Positions 11,381 to 21,049 of a DNA stretch of 64,000 nt are shown piece by piece. Each line of letters starts with the position of its first letter. Positions within the stretch are counted from its first letter, which is position 1. The position numbers and the translations under genes were made by a program. The DNA comes from Antilocapra americana (Eukaryota > Chordata > Mammalia > Artiodactyla > Antilocapridae): NCBI GenBank assembly GCA_007570785.1, contig ML664176.1, positions 1,043,296 through 1,107,295 on the forward strand, given 5' to 3'. The notes beneath the pieces were generated by a model. The model was not told the origin of the DNA, searched no databases, and saw only the letters and a program-made list of their open reading frames with translations.

Positions 11381-11468
11381 GGGACTTCCCTAGCAGTCTA
11401 GTGGTTACCAGGTTGGGGAATTAAGATCCCAAATGACCTGTGGCACTGCCAAAAAATTAAATAAAAAT
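11381..11468 (+). mobile_element. CHR-type SINE, internally deleted
   Basis: It begins 'gggacttccctagcagtcta' and ends 'gtggcactgccaaaaaatta'. The central block with 'cacgggttcgatccctgg' is missing, so only about 88 bp remain. Confidence 0.9.
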
Positions 11469-12059
11469 TGAAGTAAGCATCTTCAAAAAACTCTTACACT
11501 GTAATTCTTTTTCCCTTTCTCCTCCCTTCCTTCCAATTGCTTGAACTTTTTATTAGGAGCATGTTCTTTCTTAATACTAGAAAAAATAATTATTTTCATT
11601 TTGGAATAAGAAAGAATTTCACTGGCAACCTTGGAAAGGAAAAAGAAAGAGTGGAGATCTCTCTCCAAACAGTTGACATGGATTTCTAAAGCTGTAGGTA
11701 GTAGTCACTCACACTCATCCTTCTCACTTAACTACAGTACTGGGCAGGCATGCACCAGTTCTTCCAAGCTGCCAACTTATCAATTCCTGAAGCTGAATGA
11801 GGGCTTTACATACCCCTGTTTTTGCACTAGTCCCAAGGAAGCCTTCTGTGTGAATTGTGGAACGGAGGCAAAGAACCTACTCACCTATCCACTGCAATGT
11901 GCATTGATCATGGTCCATCTACATTCTCAGCAGGATGCAGCTGATGACTATTCCAACCATTATTATTAAAATACTTCTATCAATTGTTAATGCTGACCCT
12001 GCACCTTCACCCCCTCTCCACTTCTAACATACAGAAAATCCATTCCTTACAGAGTGTCA
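11469..12059. other. Unique DNA, nothing recognised
   Basis: A 112-codon plus frame (11,631-11,969) is the longest here. It has no domain or signal sequence I recognise, and its start has no strong initiation context. Confidence 0.4.
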
Positions 12060-12205
12060 GATCCATTACAGACCATCCAGTCCAACGTCCTCATTTTACA
12101 GAACAGTACACACATTTTGGAGAAAAGAAATCAAGGTGGATGTTGACAGAGACTGGATTAGAGCTCAGGTCCTCCAGCTCGCACTCCTGTCTCTGCTCTT
12201 TCACC
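12060..12205 (-). repeat. MIR SINE remnant
   Basis: Antisense MIR order: 'catccagtccaacgtcctca', 'cattttacagaa', then a degraded part and 'attagagctcaggtcctcca'. Confidence 0.6.
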
Positions 12206-12339
12206 CCCCTCACAGTCAGGCCTTTGTTTCAAGCCCGTATTTCCTCTTGCTTTTGCAGTATTGCGGCAGTCATCTAGCAGGTTTTTCCTCATCCAGACTC
12301 CTGCGTCTGGGCACCAGAGGATCCCCATAAAATACTGAT

Positions 12340-13335
12340 TTGATCATCTCTCTCCTCTGAATAAATCCCTACAAATGTTCCTCCTGGCCTTTAGGACAAA
12401 GTGCAGGTGCCTCAGCGTTTCACAGGAGCCTTTTCAAGACCTGGCCCTGTATCAACTTCCCCGTTAACACACCTATATTCCAATTTATATGGAACCATTT
12501 ATAATTTCTCAAACAGCTAAGGTGACTATCTGCAATTTTACAGACACCCTTTGCTCAATCTAAAATAGTCTTCTATAATTTGTTTTTCCAGTAGTCATGT
12601 ATGGATGTGAGAGCTGGACCATATAGAAGGCTGAGTGCCAAAGAATTGATGCTTTTGGACTGTGTTGCTGGAAACTACTCATGAGAGTCCTTTGGACAGC
12701 AAGGAGATCAAACCAGTCAATCCCAAAGGAAATCAACCCTGACTATTCATTGGAAGGACTGATGCTGAAGCTAAAGCTTCAATACTTTGGTTACCTTATA
12801 TGAAGAGCTGACTTAGAAGAAAAGACCCAGATGCTGGGCAAGACTGAAGGCAGGAGGAAAAGGGGATGGCAGAGGATGACATGGTTGGATAGCATAACTG
12901 TCCCAATAGATATGAGTTTGAATAAACTCCAGGAGATAGTGAAGGACAGGGAAGCCTGGCATGTTACAGTCCATGGGGTTGCAAAGAGTTGGACATGACT
13001 TAGTAACTGAACAACAACAACAATTTGTTTGCCCAAAGAACTCCTAGCCTTCCTTTAAAGTCCAACTTAAATATCCTGGAAGCCTTCCCAAAGCTCCCAA
13101 ACACAGTCAAACTCCCTCCCTCCTGGTCCTGCAGATTCCTGGGAACGACTCTACGATAGCATTCAATGATTGTGGCATGCATTTACTTTCCCAGTGGAGT
13201 GTAATTTCCTTGAATTCTTGAGTTTTACCTCAGTCATTCATCTTATGAACACAGGTCTTGATACAAAGATGAGAATACATATTCAGTAAGATTTTATGGA
13301 ATAAAGGAATGACTCAGTGGATGAATGGATAGAGA
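12340..13335 (+). mobile_element. L2 LINE 3' end split by BovB
   Basis: The left part (12,340-12,585) shows L2 text such as 'tttaggacaaagtgcaggtg' and 'tcaagacctggccctgtatc'. The right part (13,022-13,335) continues with 'tttaaagtccaacttaaata' and 'aagattttatggaataaagg'. The BovB lies between. Confidence 0.7.
12586..13021 (+). mobile_element. BovB LINE 3' end inside L2
   Basis: A 436-bp truncated BovB tail running from the C-terminal RT region ('gtcatgtatggatgtgagag') to the '(caa)n' end. The 9-bp target duplication 'aatttgttt' is present at 12,577-12,585 and 13,022-13,030. Confidence 0.97.
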
Positions 13336-13559
13336 AATGAATGAAACAATGCTATCATTCCTTTCTCTGACAAGTACTTTCCACAGGATGGAGCCTTCCA
13401 GAAGGCAACAGGGAAAACACTTGGCACTTTAAAAGAGAGGCTTTTACGGCTTACTCATGGACCACAGTGGCCCCCTGGAGAAACAGCTGGAGACACTGCA
13501 GCTTCCCTATTGTCACGCAGAGGAGAGTTTATGACAAGGGACTGTCCAGTAAGTACTTT

Positions 13560-13760
13560 AGTGTAGTAGTGTGGTGAAAGTTGCTCAGTCATGTCCAACT
13601 CTTTTAGACCCCATAGACTATGCAGTCCATGGAATTGTCCAGCCAGAATACTGGAATGGGTGGCCTTTCCCTTCTCCAGGGGATCTTCCCAACCCAGGGA
13701 TCAATCCAGATCTTCAGCGTTGCAGTTGGATTCTTTACCAGCTGAGTGACAAGGGAAGCT
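13560..13760 (-). mobile_element. Bov-tA-type SINE
   Basis: Antisense Bov-tA with the left-end mark 'gttgctcagtcatgtccaac' and, at the right, 'ggattctttaccagctgagt'. A perfect 13-bp target duplication, 'cagtaagtacttt', lies at 13,547-13,559 and 13,761-13,773. These SINEs join a tRNA-derived head to a BovB-like tail and depend on BovB machinery. Confidence 0.97.
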
Positions 13761-14049
13761 CAGTAAGTACTTTCCTTAGGGATTAAATTAGTGTTTATGT
13801 GCTAACCAGTTGTTGAAAACACAAACAAAGTTCTAGACTGAAAACTCATGGAGGCTGATAGCAAAACCATACACACCCAGTATGCCCACATCCCTCTCGG
13901 AACAAAATACATGCCAGGATCCCAGTAAAAATGATTTGCCAAATGAATAAACTAATTAATAATCAGACATGGAGGGGTTAAACCAATACCAAGGGAAGTG
14001 AAGGGCAAACTGTTCTTTGTTTTCTTAGAACTGAAAAGAAAAACTCTGA

Positions 14050-14170
14050 GATCACGCCATCTGATAACCTCATTTCACAAGGGATGAATCTGAAGCCCAG
14101 AGAAACTGAGTGACCTTCCCAAGGTAGCACAGCAAGCTCATGAATGAGCAAGAGCAGTGTCCGGCTCCTC
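14050..14170 (-). repeat. MIR SINE
   Basis: Antisense MIR core: 'aacctcatttcacaaggg', 'gcccagagaaactgagtgac', 'cttcccaaggtagcacagc'. Confidence 0.75.
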
Positions 14171-15130
14171 TGAGGGTCCCCACTGGATGGTCTTTCCAGA
14201 TGAGCAAGGGGGGCCACCACGCACAGAGCTGTCAGCACAGACCTTCTCTTCTCTAGAAGTTGCCAGACAACAGCACAGTCTGCACCTGAGGTACCCAGCT
14301 AACTATCCCCAGAGAGGTTCACCTGAGCTCTCAAAAACAAATCTTGAATTCTTTGGTGAAGAGCATCTCTAGCCAAGGAGCAGAAACATTAGTATGGCCC
14401 TCCCCCTCTTTTCTCCTTTGTTCTCTGCTTTGAGCTGGGTCCACTGGAAGAGTATTGTAAGGTGCCCCTGCTGGGTCTACAAGGCCCCCTTTCGGTTCAA
14501 TTAATGAGCCATAAATAACCCAATGAAGGTGTCAACAAAGAGGGTAATTTATCATACCTTGTCAGGAGGGCGAGCCTCCCTCCGCAAGCGCTCATTCACC
14601 CGTCTGGTGCAACATGTTAAGATTTATTCCTGGCCAGGTCCCTCCTCCTCCAGCCCTCCACCTCCCCCCAACCAAAATTTATCTTCCACAGGAATCCTCA
14701 CAGGTGTACTGCTTTGACAAATAAGCTATGAAGTCTGGTATTCATCACCGGCTGGTCTTTGTTGGGATGAAGGCAGTAGGAAATAAATTTATTTGAGAGA
14801 GAAGGTAATACTTGTGATTCAAACATGCTCAAGGGGAACACCGAGGTTATTTCCATCGTCCTGGTTCTGCAAGAGGAGTGAAGGAGATAATTCTTGGACA
14901 GCCTCTTTCTTCATTATTTACTGCTTCCAGAAAGCAGAGCCAGGACTTTTCTGAGAGGGTACCCTTAGCTGCCAGCCTGGAAGTTCTGGTCACAAACGCA
15001 GGGAAGTCTTGGGCAGGGAAATCTGACAAGGGAGTGAAAGCACTGTGAGACATCTCAGATGCTCAGAATGGCAGCGCCAGGAAGCTTCCCATCTTTGTTA
15101 GGCAACTTCTGGCTTCCCTCAGAGTGCAGA
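14171..15130. other. Unique DNA with conserved-looking block
   Basis: Free of recognised repeats. The part at 14,470-14,660 contains 'ttaatgagccataaataacc', 'gtgtcaacaaagagggtaat' (a TCF/LEF or FOX-like core) and several CpGs around 'ccgcaagcgctcattcaccc'. That mix is typical of distal regulatory elements, but I have no alignment to support it. Confidence 0.45.
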
Positions 15131-15300
15131 AATGTGAGTTTACAGAACAGTCGTCTGGGAGTGCTTGTTAAAATACAGACTCCCAGTGTCCCCATCTTCT
15201 AGAGACCCTGATTCAGGAAGCCTAGGGAGGAATCCAGGAATTTATATTTTGACAAACTCTCCTCTCCTTTTGCCTTCACATAACTCAGATGCATATGATG
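15131..15300 (+). mobile_element. MER5A-type hAT element
   Basis: The internal text 'gtgcttgttaaaatacagac', 'gaccctgattcaggaagcct' and 'aggaatttatattttgacaa' matches the non-autonomous hAT element MER5A. The terminal repeats are worn. Confidence 0.8.
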
Positions 15301-15394
15301 TTTGGTGTACGCTTTGGATCAAGAAGTGTGGCTTGGCATCTCTAGGGCCATCCATTTGAAAGTTCTGCAGTAACAGGAGTGTTCGTTGTCTGTG

Positions 15395-15525
15395 TTAATA
15401 GTGTAGCCAAGAGTTAACTTGTGGCTACCAAGCACCTGAAACACAGTGCATGTGAGAGAATTGCTTGATTTGGTTTAATTTTAATTATTTGACATTTAAG
15501 TGGCCCCCATATTGGACAGAACGGC
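15395..15525 (+). repeat. Old hAT-like DNA transposon remnant
   Basis: 'gtggctaccaagcacctgaa', 'ttggtttaattttaattatt' and 'cccccatattggacagaac' resemble a common mammalian DNA-transposon repeat that has a tTAATTTTAATT centre and an 'atattggacagcac' end. I cannot name the subfamily. Confidence 0.5.
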
Positions 15526-16421
15526 TCCAGTCCATCACTCTGCATATTTGAATTCTGAAGAGCAGGCACAAACTGAAAAATTCAACACTCATACAAGACC
15601 CACTATACCAGTTTCCTCCCACTCCCCCTGATTTGCCAGTTAATAAAATACTGCAAATTCCTGAGGGGTGCCCCATGCAGTCACTTAAGCTTCTCCATCC
15701 TCCATTTCCAAGGTCTACACGCATGGAGGGTCAGAGAAATCCAATCCCTGAGGCACTTGCTATGTGGGGATGAGGCGGAAGCCTTTTAGATGAGACATGG
15801 TCTTGGTCCCTTAGCACCGGTCCTTCCCTTCCCAATACAGGAGAAAAGATAAATACACAAGTGACCCAACACCAGATGGCACAGTGATCAATGCTCTGAA
15901 CAAGCCCTGGGGTTGTAACAGAAAACAGTAACAGAAGCATGGGGCCAGGAGTCTAGCCCCACGCTGGTTCATGTTGTAAGCACTTAGACAGGAGCCCTGC
16001 CTTCCCCACTATGGGATGAACCAGACACCTATCAGGCAGTGGTGCCCAACTCACGGAGAGAACTGACTAAATTCCCTCCTTGAAGTGTCCAAGAAAGACC
16101 GCTTACTGTCTCTGCCATGTTGAGACGCATCCCACCTATACAGTCACACCAGCCTAAGTGACTGTCCTCAAGCCTGTCAAGACCGGAGAGAGAGGGTCCT
16201 CTCTAAGTCCCAGGACCTTGTCCAGCAGCTGATGCTGGTGGTGACACAATCAGGATGGGCTAAAATGAAAGAACTTCATACTGACTGAAGCGAGGTTCTC
16301 TGCGTCTTCCTTAAGGCTGCCCATCAGATGGACAAATGGTCCCCAAAAAGCAGAAACTGGTCTGCTTCCTGACGGTGAAAGAACACAGGTGTTCTCCCTT
16401 TATAGGGATGTGAGAGGGACG
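15526..16421. other. Unique DNA, nothing recognised
   Basis: Two minus-strand frames (15,485-15,724 and 15,731-15,940) have no domain and no supported splice sites. Confidence 0.45.
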
Positions 16422-16499
16422 CACTCTGTGTACATATATACACGGAGTGTATATTTAAAAGAAAAGCCATATTTAAAAGTGTATATTTAAAAGCCATAT
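16422..16499. repeat. Short inverted and direct repeats
   Basis: An imperfect 11-bp palindrome ('cactctgtgta' 16,422-16,432; 'tacacggagtg' 16,439-16,449) is followed by a 16-bp direct repeat, 'agtgtatatttaaaag', at 16,446-16,461 and 16,478-16,493. 'aaaagccatat' occurs at 16,462-16,472 and 16,489-16,499. The second copy is also the left target-site duplication of the next SINE. Confidence 0.85.
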
Positions 16500-16718
16500 A
16501 GGCTTCCCTGGTGGCTCAGACAGTAAAGAATCTGCCTGCTAATGTAGGAGACCTGGGTTTGATCCCTGGGTCAGGAAGATCCCTCGAAGAAAGAAATGGC
16601 AACCCACTCCAGTATTCTTGCCTGGAGGTTTCCATGGACAGAGGAGCCTGGTGGGCCACAGTCTGTGGGGTCATAAAGAGTCAGACACAACTGAGTGACT
16701 ACCACTTCCACTTTCAGT
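16500..16718 (+). mobile_element. Bov-tA-type SINE
   Basis: A complete sense copy from 'ggcttccctggtggctcaga' to 'gtcagacacaactgagtgac'. The target duplication 'aaaagccatat' flanks it (16,489-16,499 and 16,719-16,729). Confidence 0.97.
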
Positions 16719-16729
16719 AAAAGCCATAT

Positions 16730-17736
16730 GGAAGGGAGAGAGGTCAAGCGTGTGAGGAGGAACTGTGAACCCATTAGAAAACTGCCTGGGAGAGTGAAGG
16801 GTGTATCTGACTGCTGCTGCAGAAAGGTTCAGGCCTTACAGTAAGTGGGGCCAGCCAGGTCCCATCGGGGAGGAGGCCTCCAGAGGTGGGGTGCCCGCTG
16901 GCCAGAGGCACAGGGCTCCCTTTCCACAAGAGGAGGAAAGGGTAACCCATAGACCACGACTAGACATCCCCTCCCTGCTCAAGCACTTATCCGAACTCAC
17001 ACCTGTCTCCCTGGGAAGGCAGCACCCAGGCTCATAGCTGCAGGGCAAGAGCTGGGGAGAGGAGACGCCTGGCTCTAGCTGGCTAAGGTCTCGCTCTGCC
17101 AAGCTCCCAGGCTCCTGGAGTCTTTCAAGTCTCCGACATGTGTGTCTTCTTTCTTTTCATCAAGTGGCTTTTCTTTGCCTCCAGAAGACAGGCACTGGTA
17201 GCAAGAGTTGTGTGCCTGATGCCAAGACTTTGGGCTCCCGAGTAGCTTGTGTTGGGTCAAAACTGCCTCTTCCCTGCAGGGAGAGAGAGGGCTTCCTACA
17301 GGAGAGCTCCCTAGAGGCCCCAGGCCACCAAATGAAATGGCAGGAAAAGAAGGCGAAACTCAGCCTTTGCCCTTGTGAGAGCCCTGCTGCCTTGTGAGGG
17401 TAACAGATGAGAGCCCAAACATCTGGCTGAGATCTCCAGCTAAATACTCACTTGATCAATATCAGCTCAGTGTTAAGCCACTGTATTGGCTTGGCACCCC
17501 AGCTTAATACCTGCTGGCAACTAGGATCAAGAATTAACCCCTGGGACCTGTTCTCATCCTGAATCCTAAAAGCAATCTGTAGAACAATACAGAATCAAGA
17601 GATATTTTCCAAAAAAAATAAAAGATCCAACAGCAGAGGGGCATCTCATCTTTGGAATAAGACAGCAGTACCAACGTCTTTGAAGTCACCCTGTAAAACA
17701 AATCATGGTGGCCCTCTGAACGGCAAGATTTCACAG
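16730..17736. other. Unique, moderately GC-rich DNA
   Basis: Open frames of 60-90 codons occur on both strands (16,801-17,397). They overlap each other in antisense, which is expected in GC-rich non-coding DNA. No domain is seen. Confidence 0.45.
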
Positions 17737-17738
17737 TA

Positions 17739-17817
17739 CTGGGTTGGCCAAAGTGTTTGTTCGGGTTTTTCATAAATTCTTATGGGAAAACCTGGATGAA
17801 CTTTTTGGTCAACCCAG
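17739..17817 (+). mobile_element. Palindromic mariner MITE, potential pre-miRNA hairpin
   Basis: A 79-bp near-palindrome made of two mariner terminal repeats: left 'ctgggttggccaaag', right 'ctttttggtcaacccag', bounded by TA at 17,737-17,738 and 17,818-17,819. On the plus strand most mismatches between the arms become G-U wobble pairs, so an RNA copy would fold into a long hairpin. From memory, the ruminant miR-2284/2285 families come from such mariner repeats and share the 'aaaac..gaactttttgg' 3p arm seen at 17,787-17,808. This is a resemblance, not a database match. Confidence 0.9.
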
Positions 17818-17819
17818 TA

Positions 17820-18645
17820 TTTGAAACTTTAAGGTTATAACTAAAGGGAAACAGGAAAAGGCAGAGTTACTTGAGATGCAGTAAATGTAGGTGTAAGAAA
17901 CAGAGGGGCCATGAGCAGACTTGGGCCCAATTCTATCCCTACCAGGGGCTTCAGGCATGTGGTATGCAGAGAAAGGCAGATCTTTGTAAAACGCAGGGCA
18001 TTCTGGATCTTCCTAAAGAGAAACCATTAGGCACCATCAATTCTTTCTGCAGTCACAACTGTTCATTGGGAATTGTTCAGTTGTGGCTGGGGAAACTGAG
18101 ACCACCTTAAGAACAAGCACCCAACAGGTGAATGAGTATGTAAAACAGTTCCATCTGTTTATCTGTCACTGCCAAGTGCCAAATTTCTCTGTGAAGAGCA
18201 AGGGACGATTTCCATGCAACAGCTCAAGAGATGCAACGTGTGTTTGCCTGAAGCCATGGCACAGCGATATGCGGCTCCTTTCTGATCTCACAGGCTACCA
18301 GCCATTTGGCGGGGTGGATACCTGGTTGGGAAGCCTCCCAGGAAACCACAGCTCCTGCAAATGACTCAATAGGTGGTTCGACTCCTTTGAGTCAGGACCA
18401 AGCCCATGGTCCCTGTGCCAAGGCTCCCTGTCACGGTTGAGATGCTCTGGGCTTGGCTGACATGAAATACTGAGGACCTCTGGTGTTCACCTACAGAAGG
18501 ATGGGCTCTCTTTCTGACAAGTGACCAGGACAGCAGCTGACATCATCCAGTGGCCCTTCTCTTGGGGAGTTGGGCTTTCTATATCAAGCCCAACTTGAGT
18601 TTTGATGGCTTTCTACATCAGGTGACCTTTTAAGAGTACACTTTT
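17820..18645. other. Unique DNA, nothing recognised
   Basis: Plus frames at 17,871-18,110 and 18,083-18,364 are short and domain-free. 'cactgccaagtgccaaattt' near 18,168-18,187 has an NFI-like half-site arrangement. Confidence 0.45.
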
Positions 18646-18778
18646 GGGACTCTCCTGGAGGTTCAGTGGTTAAGACTCTGCACTTCAAATGTAATGGTTG
18701 AGGGTCTGATCCTTAGTCTGGGAACTAAGATCCCACGTGTTGAGTGGTGTGGCCTAAATGAGTAAATAGATAGGTAAA
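18646..18778 (+). mobile_element. CHR-type SINE
   Basis: Sense CHR copy: 'gggactctcctggaggttca', 'gtggttaagactctgcactt', 'gggaactaagatcccacgtg', ending 'gtgtggcctaaatgagtaaa'. Confidence 0.92.
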
Positions 18779-18894
18779 AGTTCAATTTTCCTTCTTACCA
18801 AGGGCTTCCGGGTTGCCTCCTAAAGTCACGAACTGGTGGACATAAAATACCTAGTTCTAAGTTCCTAGGGTGAGGACCCCGAGCAAGACACTCA

Positions 18895-19395
18895 TTGGAG
18901 GCCTCAAGTTCTCCCCATCTGAATTTAATCATCAGCTCAGTTGTTCTCCAGCACCATGACAATCACACTAATATCCAACTTAAACTTTCCACAGGCTCCC
19001 CCATCAATGGAATCATGTCCAAATTTCCTGGCTCGGTATTCAAATTCCCATCTATCCTTCACATCTCCTCTTTCTCTATGAGTCTACCTGTAACCTATGT
19101 TTTGGGAAAACTGGAACACTCTTCTCTCAAGTGACTGCCCTTCCCATCTGTCTTGCTGTGCAGGTCCCTTAATTTGAAATGTCTTCTCTCTGCCTCCTGA
19201 AATCCTGCTCACCCTTCAAGGCTGAGTCAAGTGCCACTTCCTCCCCCACACTCCTTTCCCCGTCACTTTTTGTGCAGCCCCTTTGATCTCACACCATACA
19301 GTGTTGGTACTTTTCCTTTGGCCCACAGCACCTAGTCCTGAACTGCCAGCCTTTGTATGAATGACTTACATCTCCTCCGGATGGCACGTGATCCT
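18895..19395 (+). mobile_element. L2 LINE 3' end
   Basis: The middle part is clear L2: 'cctcctgaaatcctgctcac', 'ccttcaaggctgagtcaagt' and 'gccacttcctcccccacac'. The flanks are diverged, and the real extent may be shorter (19,130-19,380). Confidence 0.65.
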
Positions 19396-19425
19396 TAGGA
19401 AATGATGGGCGTGAGGAGGGAGGAT

Positions 19426-19642
19426 ATGATTGTTGTTGTTGAGGCCCTCAGTCATGTGCAACTCATTGTGACCCCATGGACTGTAGCCCACCAGGCTCCT
19501 GAGTTCATGGGATTTCCCAGGCAAGAATCCTGGCATGGGTTGCCATTTCCTTCTCCAGGGGATATCTTCCCGACCTGCGTCTCTTATGTCTCCTGCATGG
19601 CAGGTGCATTCTTTATCACTGAGCCACCTGGAAAGCCCAGGT
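19426..19642 (-). mobile_element. Bov-tA-type SINE
   Basis: Antisense copy from 'tgttgttgttgaggccctca' to 'actgagccacctggaaagcc'. A probable 8-bp target duplication, 'gggaggat', lies at 19,418-19,425 and 19,643-19,650. Confidence 0.95.
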
Positions 19643-20330
19643 GGGAGGATGCCCTATTCCTAATTCCCATTATGCCCACGTTTACAATTTATACTAATTA
19701 GAAAATGAATGAATTGAGAAGATGTAGATGAAGGTTCTAAAATTATCTGCACTGTGGTACTTTTTTCCACAGGTAGCCACATCTCCGTAATAGAAGGCAT
19801 ACCCAACCACGTGCTTTTCATATGGAAAAAGCAACAGCCTTGGTGCGATCCATCCTGTTGGCCTTGCAATGCCTTTGGGTGTGTGCACACAGACTCCCGG
19901 GAGCCAGAAGCAATATTTGCTCTGAAAAGGCCCAGAGCACCAGTATTCCCTCGTTTCTCATGTGATGAGAAGTACACTGGAGCCTTGGAGCCGACAGTCT
20001 TCCTGGGAAAGATACCTACTTAGCAGAGCCCCACTCCACCTCCACACCACATGGATCAACAGAGGCCACAGTGTCCTCCTGGCAGTGAGCCAGCTGGCTA
20101 TCGGAGGCTTGGTTTTGCTGTGTTCCTGGGTGGCCCTGATCTGCACTAACAAGGCTCCTGCTTCTGTGTGACCAGTTAACAAGGAGACTGGCCTGCCTGG
20201 TGCATGGAGACCCTCCCCAAAGCTTGTGCACTTGGCCCAGGCACATCCAAATGTGTGTGTGTGGTAGGGGCAGGTGAGGGAAGGAAGAGTTTCTAAAGCT
20301 CTCCTTTCCACTTGCTCTCAAAAGACCAAT
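19643..20330. other. Unique DNA with overlapping two-strand frames
   Basis: Frames of 89 codons (plus, 19,754-20,023) and 105-117 codons (minus, 19,660-20,348) overlap. None has a recognised domain. A CpG-poor composition argues against a promoter. Confidence 0.45.
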
Positions 20331-20514
20331 GTTCCCAAACTTTAGCAAGGGTCAGAGTCACTGTGTGGGTGTTGCTAAAAACAGGCTCCTGGACCAAAGC
20401 TCTAGAACCTCTGATTCAGTAGCTGCGGATTGGTGCTGAGGACTCTGCATTTTTAACCAGTTCCTAGGTGATGCTGACGTTCAAGGTGCAGGGACCTCAC
20501 TTTGAGAACCATTG
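20331..20514 (+). mobile_element. MER5A hAT element, essentially complete
   Basis: Starts 'caatgttcccaaactttagc', contains 'cctctgattcagtagctgc' and 'ttaaccagttcctaggtgat', and ends 'actttgagaaccattg', the complement of its start. The length (184 bp) fits MER5A. No clear 8-bp target duplication remains. Confidence 0.9.
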
Positions 20515-20569
20515 CTCTAGGCCCAGAAAGGCAAGTGACAGCTATCAGAGGTTGGGCCACAGTTATATG

Positions 20570-20749
20570 ACAGTCTGTCTGCCAGTACAGGAGATGTGGG
20601 TTTGATCCCTGGGTCGGGAAGATCCCCTGGAGAAGGAAATGGCAACCCACTCCAGTATTCTTGCCTGGGAAATTCCATGGACAGAGGAGCCTGGTGGGCT
20701 ACAGACTGGGGTCGCAAAAGAGTTGGACACGAGTTAGTGACTAAACAAC
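20570..20749 (+). mobile_element. Bov-tA-type SINE, 5' truncated
   Basis: The sense copy lacks the first bases and starts near 'ctgtctgccagtacagg'. It runs through 'gggtcgggaagatcccctgg' to 'gttagtgactaaacaac'. It sits 55 bp from the end of the MER5A. Confidence 0.95.
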
Positions 20750-20904
20750 TCTGCTTCCAGGTTCTGCCCCATGAAGATGGGCCCCCTCCTCTGCCACAGA
20801 AACTGCCTTTTGGAAGCCCACACCTGCTGAGACCACTGGCTTCACTGCCTCTTCCTTATAAACAAAACTCCAACTTTCCAGCCAAGCTTCTACTGACAAA
20901 GTTC

Positions 20905-21045
20905 TAACTGTGTGCCAGGCACTGTTCTATACCCTTTGCCCATATTAACTCATTTAATCCACATAATTCTATGCAGTAGGTACTATTATTATCCCCATTT
21001 TAGAAATAATGAATCCCACAGTGAGCCCTCAGGAAATATTTTCTG
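20905..21045 (-). repeat. MIR SINE
   Basis: Antisense MIR 3' part: 'tgtgccaggcactgttctat', 'taactcatttaatccacata', 'ggtactattattatccccat'. The core after that is lost. Confidence 0.8.
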
Positions 21046-21049
21046 AATG

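Noticed and set aside
16511..16720. Short frame beginning M-A-Q-T-V-K-N-L-P-A
   Set aside because: It is the usual translation of a Bov-tA SINE. The same text recurs in other copies (for example 38,906 and 42,089).
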